Below the pieces are notes generated by a model. That model had not been told where the DNA came from and ran no database searches. It saw only the letters and a list, made by a program, of their open reading frames with translations. Positions 52,606 through 62,300 of a DNA stretch of 64,000 nt are shown piece by piece. Source of the DNA: Caldilineaceae bacterium (GTDB lineage: Bacteria > Chloroflexota > Anaerolineae > Caldilineales > Caldilineaceae). Made by a program: the position numbers and the translations under genes. Where the stretch lies: NCBI GenBank assembly GCA_022821585.1, contig JAJEDI010000058.1:29466-93465 (forward strand), in the 5' to 3' direction. How positions within the stretch are numbered: the first letter of the stretch is position 1; each line of letters starts with the position of its first letter.

Positions 52606-53676
52606 ATGCCGCAGCTGCTCCTCTCCGCCGACCCAGGCTTCATGCACCTCGCTCTTGAGGAGTTCCGACGCGACAGCCGCAACGGCCAGTCCCTCGAAGA
52701 ACTCGCAACCGGTGTCTACCTCGTCGACTGCGACGAAGGATTCTGGGGCCTGGCCGAAATCTGGATCGACGATCCACCTGTTTTCGTACGCCATATCTGC
52801 CCCGTCGACCTCACGTACCCCCTGATCGCCACGCCCAGAGATCTCTCCCGCATCAGCGAAGCCGCCGTAGACGAGTATGTCGACCTGCTTGACTCCGAAG
52901 TCAGCTTCTCCGTGCAGAGCCGCATCCTCCTCGATCTTCCCTACAAGCCGTTCGACGTCAACCGGGCCGTCTCCGCCGCCCTCGCCCGCGCCACAAGCTC
53001 CCCTCTGGACGTTAAGCAGCCGTTTCAGATTCTGTCAGTTGTCTGTGCAGCCGCCAACCGGAGTCTGGAATCAGAAAAGCCAGCCGCCTCAAGCGATGGG
53101 CAACTGGCATTCCTGGGTCTTTCACTCGCTTCGCACAATATATCCGACTGGGCCGGTGGCGTGCGCCGCTTCCGTCGCGAAAAGGAACAGGTCAGCCGGG
53201 CCGAGTTCAAAATGCTGGAGGCCTTTGAGGCTTTTCATATCGAACTGCCCGCCGGCGGCGTCGCCCTCGACCTCGGCGCCGCGCCGGGAGGTTGGACGCG
53301 CGTTCTGCGCCAGAAGGGGCAGTTCGTAACCGCCGTAGACCCCGCCGAGCTGCATCCCCGCCTTGCCGCCGACCGCGGCGTGCGTCACAAAAAGATGACC
53401 GCCGAAGCCTATCTGAAGGAAGGGCCTGACGCCTTCGACCTCCTCGTCAACGACATGCGTATGGATGCGCGCGCTTCAGCGCATCTGATGAACGCCTTCT
53501 CCGACTTCCTCTATCCCCACGCCGAAGCCCTGATGACGCTCAAACTTGGCAAGACCGCCGCGGCACTCGAACCTGCCTGCGCCATCCTGCGCGAACGCTT
53601 CACCATCCTGCACATGCGTCAGCTCTTCCACAACCGCAACGAAGTGACCATCCACCTCAAGCCAGGAACGGCCTGA
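52606..53676 (+). CDS. RlmM/FtsJ-like 2'-O-ribose rRNA methyltransferase
   Basis: The 356-residue product has a THUMP-like N-terminal half and an FtsJ/RrmJ-type Rossmann methyltransferase half. The SAM site is ALDLGAAPGGWTRVL near residues 219-233. The K-D-K-E tetrad of ribose 2'-O-methylases is present near 201 (EFKML), 282 (VNDMR), 313 (MTLKLG) and 346 (NEVTI). RlmM modifies C2498 in E. coli 23S rRNA; the target here is inferred only. Its start is coupled to purB. Confidence 0.85.
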   Translation: MPQLLLSADPGFMHLALEEFRRDSRNGQSLEELATGVYLVDCDEGFWGLAEIWIDDPPVFVRHICPVDLTYPLIATPRDLSRISEAAVDEYVDLLDSEVSFSVQSRILLDLPYKPFDVNRAVSAALARATSSPLDVKQPFQILSVVCAAANRSLESEKPAASSDGQLAFLGLSLASHNISDWAGGVRRFRREKEQVSRAEFKMLEAFEAFHIELPAGGVALDLGAAPGGWTRVLRQKGQFVTAVDPAELHPRLAADRGVRHKKMTAEAYLKEGPDAFDLLVNDMRMDARASAHLMNAFSDFLYPHAEALMTLKLGKTAAALEPACAILRERFTILHMRQLFHNRNEVTIHLKPGTA

Positions 53677-53712
53677 GACCAACACCCCAAGACCGCAAAA
53701 CGCCTTGAGGCA

Positions 53713-54336
53713 TCATGGATCCGGCCCGGACGGCAACCCATAGAGATACCAGTACTCCTCGCGCGGGTAAACGTGCGCCACCGATGAATCCCAAATGAAC
53801 TCGCTGCCCGTCAGCATACTCTGCAACCGCTGGTCTATCGACGCCACCTGAGCCGCCAACGCGTCCGCGCTGTCAGCCTCCAAAGCCTTGTGAATCTCCG
53901 CGATTCGCTGACGGTTGCGAATCTCAAACGGGTACTGTACACGGCACTCGCGCCGGTTTTCATTGCAATCGTCGAGAAACCAGTTCAGACTGTTCAGCCG
54001 CGCCCTCGCCTCCCGCAACAGCAGTGCCTGGTAATGGGAGGGCAGCCGTCCGGTGGCCGTGTCAATCTGAGCGCTCGCCGTCGCAAGTGCCTGCTTCTGC
54101 TCTGGAGCCAGCGAAACTGCCTGGGCCGCCAGCTTATGCAAACGCGCCAGCACATCCCCACAGCTGCTCTGTACGGGCCGCTCCCCGGTCCCGCCTTCCG
54201 CAGAAGCCGGCACAACCACTGTTCTGTAAACCTCGCCGCGCATTATGTAGCTCTCGAACTGCGCCGCCATCGCTTCCACGACCGCCAGATCGGTCTCCGG
54301 CGCCGCCGCAATCACCGTACTTAGCTTGCTCGCCAT
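53713..54336 (-). CDS. conserved-looking protein of unknown function
   Basis: I do not recognise this 207-residue protein. It is mostly helical and soluble, with no signal peptide or membrane segment. A region with several Cys residues (NWFLDDCNENRRECRVQYPFE, near 120-140) and a Trp/Tyr-rich C-terminus (YPREEYWYLYGLP) stand out. A strong ribosome binding site (GGGAGG) precedes ATG 54336, which supports it being real. It follows dtd after 12 bases on the same strand, so the two are probably cotranscribed. Confidence 0.6.
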   Translation of the reverse strand: MASKLSTVIAAAPETDLAVVEAMAAQFESYIMRGEVYRTVVVPASAEGGTGERPVQSSCGDVLARLHKLAAQAVSLAPEQKQALATASAQIDTATGRLPSHYQALLLREARARLNSLNWFLDDCNENRRECRVQYPFEIRNRQRIAEIHKALEADSADALAAQVASIDQRLQSMLTGSEFIWDSSVAHVYPREEYWYLYGLPSGPDP

Positions 54337-54348
54337 ACTCTTACCTCC

Positions 54349-54795
54349 CTAACCCCTATCCTGCTCCAGCCAAAGCGTTACAGGGCCGTCATTCACCAGA
54401 GAGACCTCCATGTGTGCCTGGAAAACGCCCTTTTCCACCGCCACGCCTTCTGCAGCCAGCATTGTACAAAACATTTCGTATAGCTCCTGCGCTTGAGCAG
54501 GCGGCGCAGCCCGCGTGAAGCTCGGCCTTCTGCCCTTGCGCGCATCTCCGTACAAGGTGAACTGGCTCACCGCCAGAACCGCGCCGCCGACATCCTCAAG
54601 GCCCAGGTTCATCTTACCGGCATCGTCCTCAAACAACCGCAATCCAGCTATTTTGCGCGCTAGCCACGCCGCTTCGGCCTCCCCATCCTCGTCAGCCACC
54701 CCCAGCAGCACTAGGAATCCCATCCCGATGCCCGCGACTTTCTCGCCGTCAACCTCTACGCTTGCCCGACTGACCCGTTGAATAAGCGCGCGCAT
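54349..54795 (-). CDS. dtd: D-aminoacyl-tRNA deacylase
   Basis: Dtd removes D-amino acids (and glycine) mischarged on tRNA. The 148-residue length is typical. It starts [18 protein letters not shown], has the catalytic-site motif [12 protein letters not shown], and keeps the cross-subunit NxGPVT motif ([10 protein letters not shown]). ATG 54795 is chosen because AAGGAG lies 6 bases upstream; a much longer frame exists but is antisense to the divergent gene. It is divergent from the radical-SAM gene, sharing a 51-base intergenic region with an SOS box. Confidence 0.96.
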   Translation of the reverse strand: MRALIQRVSRASVEVDGEKVAGIGMGFLVLLGVADEDGEAEAAWLARKIAGLRLFEDDAGKMNLGLEDVGGAVLAVSQFTLYGDARKGRRPSFTRAAPPAQAQELYEMFCTMLAAEGVAVEKGVFQAHMEVSLVNDGPVTLWLEQDRG

Positions 54796-54811
54796 TTTAT
54801 CTCCTTGCCCC

Positions 54812-54840
54812 TTGACAATACGAACATTTGTTCGTATACT
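54812..54840 (+). promoter_or_regulatory. consensus promoter with embedded LexA (SOS) box
   Basis: TTGACA (54812-54817) and TATACT (54835-54840) are exactly 17 bases apart. The spacer contains CGAACATTTGTTCG (54821-54834), a perfect match to the Gram-positive LexA/DinR consensus CGAAC-N4-GTTCG. The flanks extend the palindrome to 9-base arms (ATACGAACA / TGTTCGTAT). Only 6 bases follow the -10 before ATG 54847, so the transcript is probably leaderless. LexA bound here would block RNA polymerase directly. Confidence 0.9.
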
Positions 54841-54846
54841 GTGGCC

Positions 54847-56052
54847 ATGAACTTCAGAATCCAGCTCGAACCGATGGTAAAGCTCGCCCGCATCGGCGAG
54901 ATTAACGGCTATGAAGCTGCCGGCGATGCGCCCCACGCCGAGCCCACCCGCCCCGGCTGCTTCACCCCCGCGCAGCCCAAGCCCACCCGTCGTGAAAGGA
55001 ATGCCGCATCCCTGCGCCGCTCCATCTTCAAAGTAGCCACTCCCCGCGGCCCCAAGCCCGTCCTGCGCACGATGATGACCACCGCCTGCGAGCGCAACTG
55101 CTTCTACTGCCCCTTCCGCGCCGGCCGCAGCAGCGCCGAACGCCTCACTTTGCAACCGGACGAGCTGGCCGACGGCTTCACGCGCATGCATAAGGCCGGC
55201 ATGGTTGACGGCCTCTTTCTCTCATCCGGCATCATCGGCGGAGGCGTCAGGGCCCAGGACAAAATTATCGATACAGCCGAGATTCTGCGCAAGAAACAGA
55301 ACTACCCCGGCTACATCCATCTCAAGATCATGCCCGGCAGCGAGTTTGAGCAGGTGCGCAGGTCCATGCAGCTGGCCGACCGGGTCTCTATCAATCTCGA
55401 GGGCGCCACCCCGGGCAGGCTCGCCAGCCTCGCGCCCCAAAAGGAGTTCTGGGACGACCTGATGCAGCGCCTCCTCTGGACCGAGCAGATCCGCAGCCGC
55501 GAACGCGTGCGCGCCTCCTCCGTCACCCAGTTTGTCGTCGGCGCCGTCGGCGACACCGACCTGGAGCTGGTCTCGCTCAGCGAAAAGCTCTACCGCCAGG
55601 CCCGCCTTAGCCGCGTCTACTACTCCTCCTTCTACCCCGTGCCCGACACGCCTTTCGAAGACCTGCCCTCCGCCTCCCTGAAGCGGCAGCACCGCCTCTA
55701 CCAGGCCAGTTTCCTCCTGCGCGACTACAACTGGGACACCGAGGACATCGGCTTCGGCGCCGACCAGAACCTCCGCCTCGACGTCGACCCCAAGCAGGCC
55801 TGGGCCGACATCCACCTGCGCGACGCGCCCATAGAACTGAACCGCGCCGACAGGCCCAACCTGCTAAGGATCCCCGGAATCGGTCCCAAGAGCGCCGACC
55901 GCATCCTCCGCGCCCGCAGCCAGGGCACGCTCACCGACCTGCACCACCTGCGCGCCCTCGGCGTCCCCTCACCACAGAAGGCGGCCCCTTACGTCCTCCT
56001 CAACGGCCGCCAACCCGCCCACCAGCTGCCCCTCCTCCCTTTTACTGAGTAA
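54847..56052 (+). CDS. radical-SAM / helix-hairpin-helix protein, predicted DNA repair or modification
   Basis: The 401-residue product has a radical-SAM cluster site C81-x3-C85-x2-C88 (CERNCFYC) in an N-terminal barrel and a C-terminal helix-hairpin-helix DNA-binding motif ([16 protein letters not shown], near residues 340-360). This matches, from memory, a family described as linked to uracil-DNA-glycosylase-like proteins (rSAM_link_UDG) with an unknown DNA role. No such partner is adjacent here. ATG 54847 is chosen because it follows the -10 box by 6 bases; a longer frame would start inside dtd. The SOS box in its promoter supports a DNA-damage function. Confidence 0.9.
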   Translation: MNFRIQLEPMVKLARIGEINGYEAAGDAPHAEPTRPGCFTPAQPKPTRRERNAASLRRSIFKVATPRGPKPVLRTMMTTACERNCFYCPFRAGRSSAERLTLQPDELADGFTRMHKAGMVDGLFLSSGIIGGGVRAQDKIIDTAEILRKKQNYPGYIHLKIMPGSEFEQVRRSMQLADRVSINLEGATPGRLASLAPQKEFWDDLMQRLLWTEQIRSRERVRASSVTQFVVGAVGDTDLELVSLSEKLYRQARLSRVYYSSFYPVPDTPFEDLPSASLKRQHRLYQASFLLRDYNWDTEDIGFGADQNLRLDVDPKQAWADIHLRDAPIELNRADRPNLLRIPGIGPKSADRILRARSQGTLTDLHHLRALGVPSPQKAAPYVLLNGRQPAHQLPLLPFTE

Positions 56053-56344
56053 CTGCCTCTCTCCTTAGGGATTATTTCCCGCCTACCGGTATCGGCCGGT
56101 ACCGCCGCGTGTGTAAATGCTGCCAGGACAGAATACCTAACGCCAACCAGATTGGATTCCTTCTGAACTCATAGTCCACGATTGGCTCAATCCTTCCCCT
56201 GCGCTGGGGCAATTCGCGGCGTTTGGTCAGCAAAGTCCTTTCACTGTAAGATATTAAAAGTACTAACAGTATCATCCTCTTGCAAATAGTTGCAGCCGCC
56301 CTGAATACAAGGGCCAGGCTACTCCTTGCCAGGAAGTTATCCCA
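56053..56344. other. gap before the giant LRR gene, no gene
   Basis: A short inverted repeat TACCGG / CCGGTA lies near 56085-56102 after the radical-SAM gene. The last 100 bases are AT-richer than their surroundings and should contain the LRR gene promoter, but no clear pair of boxes was found. Confidence 0.35.
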
Positions 56345-59300
56345 ATGACAGTCAAAAAATCGTTGCTGACCGTGAGTCTTCCACGCGTCCTGGGACTGGT
56401 CGCCATCCTGGCGTCGCTGACAGTCCTTACCCTACCCGCTGTCGGCGTGACCTATGCCCAAACTGGGTCAGACACGCCTGCACCCGGAGCCGGAGGGGAC
56501 CCGGGCGGCCCAGCCGCGCCCGTGCTGTCCACGACCAAGGGGCCCGGCTGGATTACCCTCAGTTGGGAGCCGGTATCGGGCGCCAACACGTACGATGTCT
56601 GGTGGCGATTTGCCGACGGAGGAAGCTGGCGACAGGTTGAAGGAAGCCCTATTTCAAATACGGCCTATGGATTTATCGGGACGAGCGACGGTACCACTCT
56701 GGACTTTCTGGTCCGTTCAATAGCCGCCGACGGCAAATCGAGCCCCTGGTCCGCTCTGCATCAGGAAACTGCAATCGGTAGGCTGACACCGACGCCAACG
56801 CCATCACCAACGCCGACGGTAAGCAGTAACCTTCCCGCGCCGGCAATTGCCGCACGCCAGACCGAAGCGGATGCCGTCGAACTCCGTTGGTCGGAAGTTT
56901 CGGGCGCAGACAGGTACGAACTCTTGACCTGGTGGGCAACCGACCCCGGCTGGCAGGGCCTGGGCGGAATCCTGCGAGGGACGTCGTACACGCATCGCGG
57001 ACTCACGGCCGGCAGGACCTACCATTACGCGATCCGTGCCCTGGACGCAAACAGCGTAGCGGGAGCGTGGACACAGTACCCCTACCCGACCGTAACCGTA
57101 CAGGAGACGTCTACGCAGACGCCGACGCCGACAGGGCCAACACACACGCCAACACCGACGCCAACCGGACCGACAACAACTGTAACAGCAACAACAACAG
57201 CAGCAAGCTCAACGGCAACGCCGACGGCGACGCCGTCAGCGGGCGGTACACTGCCTGCGCCGGCACTGACTGCACGGACAACCGAGACCAACGCCGTCGA
57301 GCTCAGTTGGACTGAAGTCTCAGGGGCCGACAGATACGAGCTTCTGACCTGGTGGGCAACCGACCCCGGCTGGCAGGGCGTGGGCGGCACACTGCGAGGG
57401 ACGTCCTACACGCATCGCGGACTCACGGTCGGCAGGACCTACCACTATGCAATCCGCGCCATTAGCGCAAATGGCACAGCCGGTACGTGGACGCAGTACC
57501 CTTACCCCTACGTGACCATAACCGAGACGCCAACGCTTACTCCTACGCCGGCAGGGCCAACCCCCACACCAACGCCCACGCCAACCGGGCCAACACCAAC
57601 GGCAACGCTGACGGCGACGCCGACAGCGACGCGGCCAGCAGGGGGCAATCTACCCGCGCCGACGTTGACCGCACGGGCGATAGGGGCGAACGCCATCGAA
57701 CTCAGCTGGACGGCTGTCACGGGGGCGGACACATACGAACTCTTGACCTGGTGGGACTATGACCCTGGTTGGCAGAGTGTGGGCGGCACATTGCGAGAGA
57801 CGTCGTTCATTCACCGCGGACTTGTGACCGGTAGGGCCTATCACTATGCAATCCGCGCCATTGACGTCCACGGAGTAGCCGGAGAGTGGACTCCGTACCC
57901 GTATCCCTACGCCTTTGTTACCTCGACCCCGCAGACCGAAGTACCTGAGGAGAGAGCTGCCCTGATCGCCCTCTACAATGCGACCGACGGGCCCAACTGG
58001 CGGCACAGCGACAACTGGCTGTCCAGCCAGCCGGTCTCGACATGGTACGGCGTATTCACGGACTCGAACGGCAGTGTTGAGCGACTGGAACTAACTACGA
58101 ACGGGTTGAGCGGGGAGATTCCTGATCTGAGCGCGCTCACCAATCTGACGGTCCTGGAACTCTATAACAACAATCTGACCGGTACGTTTCCGGACCTGAG
58201 TGCGCTTACCAAACTGTCGAAGCTGGCCCTCCACGACAACCAGTTGACCGGAGGAATCCAGGCGCTCAGCACGCTCACAAATCTGACGTCGGTGTTCCTC
58301 TTTAACAACCAGTTGAGCGGTCCATTGCCGGACTTGAGCGCGCTTACGAATCTTACGAGCGTTAACCTCAACGACAACCAGCTGACCGGGCAGATTCCCA
58401 AGCTGGACGACCTTACCAACCTGCGATTTCTGTTCATCAGAGACAACAAACTGGGCGGGGAGATTCCGGATCTGAGCGCACTCACCAGAATTCAGACCCT
58501 TGCCCTCAGCGGCAACGAGTTGAAAGGGGAAATACCGGACCTGAGCGCGCTCACCAGCCTGCAGGTTTTGGCCCTCGGCCTCAATAAGTTGGAAGGAGAG
58601 ATTCCAGACTTAAGCGCCCTTACCAACCTGGAGCGACTTTCCCTGAGTGGCAACCAGTTGGAAGGGCCAATACCAAGTCTGAGTACGCTCACTAGATTGC
58701 AGGGTCTGTTCCTCAACGACAACAAGCTGACGGGGGCGATTCCCGACCTGAGCGGCCTTCCCGACCTGGCGGCCCTGAACCTCCAGGGCAATGACCTATG
58801 TCTGCCTGTCGGCACAAATCTGTCTGCACTGCATAACGACGTCGCATTACACCTGAAAAGCATCGGTCTGACCTACTGCGGAAATGAAAACCTTCCAGTA
58901 GCCCCCACCTTGCCGGAAGAGAAAGGTGCGCTGGCCGCGTTCTACCAGGCAACCGACGGCACAAAATGGTTGAACAGCGAAAACTGGCTGACCGATGCAC
59001 CCATTGTTACCTGGCACGGCGTATCCACAGACGACGAGGGACGCGTGAACGGGCTGCGCCTGCCTGACAACAACCTTACCGGTCAGATTTCTGATCTGAG
59101 TGTCCTCACGAAACTGACGGCCCTGGACCTGCGCGGCAACAAGCTGAGCGGCCAGATCCCGGCTTTGAGCGCTCTGACCAGCTTGATAGAACTGGATCTC
59201 GGCTCAAACGAATTGAGCGGATCGATCCCGGCTCTGAACTCCCTTACCCATCTGACAACTCTGCACCTCGACAACAATAAGCTGGGCGGACAGATCCCAA

Positions 59301-62300
59301 CGCTCAGCGCCCTCACCAACCTGACCAGCCTGGACCTCGGTTCAAATCAGTTGAGCGGACAGGTCCCGGCTTTGAGTTCACTTACCAACCTTACAGAACT
59401 GGATATTCGCGACAACAAGCTGACCGGGCATATACCCGACCTTAGCGCACTCACCAATCTGACGACCTTGGAACTCGAGAAAAACGTACTCTCAGGGTCT
59501 CTCCCGAATATGGGCTCACTCACCAACCTGACGCATGTGGATCTCAGAGAAAACAAGCTGGACGGCCAGCTCTCTGCGTTGCAGGTCCCCACCGGCCTGA
59601 TGAGCCTGTACCTTGGGTACAATCAGTTGACCGGACAGATCCCGGATCTGAGTTCCTTCACCAGACTGTCCAGGTTGGATTTCAGCGCCAACCTGCTGAC
59701 CGGACCACTGCCGGACTTGAGCGCGCTTTCCGGCCTGTGGTGGCTCGATCTCAGAGACAACCAGCTGACCGGGTCAATTCAGGACCTGAATGCCTCCACC
59801 AGCCTGGTGCATCTGTACCTCGCCGCCAACCAGTTGAGCGGTGGGATTCAGGCGCTGAGTACACTCACCAACCTGATGCACGTGGACCTCAGCGACAACC
59901 AATTGAGTGGGGAGATCCGGGCCCTGACCGCGCTTACCCACCTGGAAAGCCTGGACCTCAGCAGCAACAAGCTTATGGGTCCGGTTCCAGATCTGAGCGG
60001 ACTGAACAGACTGACAATGCTCTCTCTGGCCGACAATCAGCTGTGTTTGCCAACAGGGGCGGACCTGGCATCGTTGCATGCAGCCGTGTCCGCGCATCTG
60101 CGCAAGCTCAATCTGCCGACCTGTGCGGGCTACTCCGACAGGGCCGCCCTGGTCGACCTTTACAATGCAACCGCCGGCGCCAATTGGACACAAAACGCCA
60201 ACTGGCTGACCGCCGAGCCGGTTGGGAACTGGCACGGAGTCACCACTAACAGTGACGGGCGTGTGACCGAATTGCGTCTTCCCAGTAACAATCTCATAGG
60301 AACGATTCCGGATCTGAGCACGCTCACCGAACTGACCACCTTCGACCTCGATACAAATCAACTGACCGGGTCGGTTCCGAATCTGAGCGCGCTCACCAAG
60401 CTGACGACCCTTGACCTCGGCTCCTGCCTTCTGTCAGGAACGATCCCGGCTCTGAGTGCTCTGACCAACCTGACCAGCCTGGACCTCAGGTCGAACGACC
60501 TGACCGGAGAAATTCCGGCCCTGGGTTCGCTCACCAGTCTCACGACTTTGAATCTCAGTCACAACCAGCTGGAAGGGGCGGCCCCCGATCTCAGCGCACT
60601 AACCAGCCTGACCAGCTTGGACCTTAGCGGCAATAGTCTGTGCCTCCCTGATAGTACGGACCTGTCTACCTTGATCACCGTCGTCGCCGATCATCTGCGC
60701 AGTCTCAACCTGTCCGCCTGCACAAGCTCCCAAGCCCCAGACGCCGCCAGCGAAAGGGCCGCCCTCGTCGCACTCTACAACGCAACCGACGGCGCCAACT
60801 GGACGCACAACGACAACTGGCTGACCAACGAACCGCTCTCCACCTGGTATGGCGTCTCAACCGATGCAAATGGAAACGTAACGCGCCTTGATCTCGATAG
60901 AAACGAACTGAACGGTCAGATCCCGAACTTGGGCACACTCTCCAATCTGGAACGCCTGGACCTCAGTTACAACGAGCTGAACGGGACGATACCTGATCTG
61001 AGTGCCCTCACGAACCTTTCGATTCTGTCCCTGAAGTACAACGACCTGAACGGGCAGATTCCGGATCTGAGCGCACTCACCAGTCTGACAATCCTGAGTC
61101 TCAACAACAACCAGTTCTCCGGGGATTTCCCCGACCTGAGCGCCCTCACCAACCTGACGTCCTTGAGTCTCGCCGCCAACCAGTTTGCCGGGCCGTTTCC
61201 CGATCTGAGCGCCCTCACCAACCTGAGAACCCTCAACCTCAGTTACAATCGATTCCCCGGGCCCTTTCCAGATCTGAGTGCCCTCACCAACCTGAACAGC
61301 TTGGTTCTCAGCAATATCCAGCTGACCGGCGCCATCCCGGACCTGAGCGCTCTCTCCAACCTGACCGCACTTCACCTCAGCAGCAACCAGTTAACCGGTC
61401 CCTTTCCCGATCTGAGCGCTCTCACCAACTTGTCAAAACTCTACCTTAGCAACAACGGCCTTACCGGGCCGCTGCCAGACCTCAGCTTCCTCACGAAACT
61501 GACAACCCTATCCATCGGAGGAACGCAACTGTGCCTGCCTGATGGAACGAACGTATCCCATCCTAACAGCGATGTGGAGTCCTACCTGAAGGGCCTCAGC
61601 CTTCCGTCCTGCACGGTCGCCGGGCCCGAACAGAGGGCCGCCCTCGTCGCCCTCTACAACGCAACCGACGGCGCCAACTGGAAGCGCAACAACAACTGGC
61701 TGACCGACGAGCCGATCGGTACCTGGTACGGGGTCTTCACCAACAGCTACGGTCACGTCACGCGGCTGTCTCTCGGGCACAATCAACTGAATGGGACACT
61801 CCCTGACCTGAGCGCCCTCACCAACTTGACAAATGTCTTCCTCGCCGGCAATAAGCTGAGCGGACAGATCCCCGACCTCAGCGCCCTCACTAAGCTGCAG
61901 ATACTGGTCCTTGAATCTAACCTGTTTACAGGGCCTGTCCCCGACCTGAGCGCTCTCACCAACTTGGTAAGCCTGAGTCTCAGCAACACCCAACTGAGCG
62001 GGCAATTCCCTGATCTGAGCGTCCTCACCAATCTGACGAGGCTCTCCATCAGCAATACACAGTTGACCGGACAGTTTCCCGATTTGAGCGCCCTCACCAA
62101 TCTGAGAATCGTCTATCTCGGCCGCAACAGCTATACCGGCTCCATCACCGACATCAGCGCCCTGACGAACCTCGTCGTCCTCGATCTCGGCTCCAGTCAG
62201 CTGACCGGACAGATCCCGGATCTGAGCCCTCACCCCAAACTGAAGGAGCTTGACCTGGCCGGCAACCAGTTGTCCGGTGCGTTTCCCGATCTGAGCACGC

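Noticed and set aside
54796..55191. 280-codon version of dtd extending upstream
   Set aside because: The extension is antisense to the radical-SAM gene; the 148-residue form has the proper start, length and ribosome binding site.
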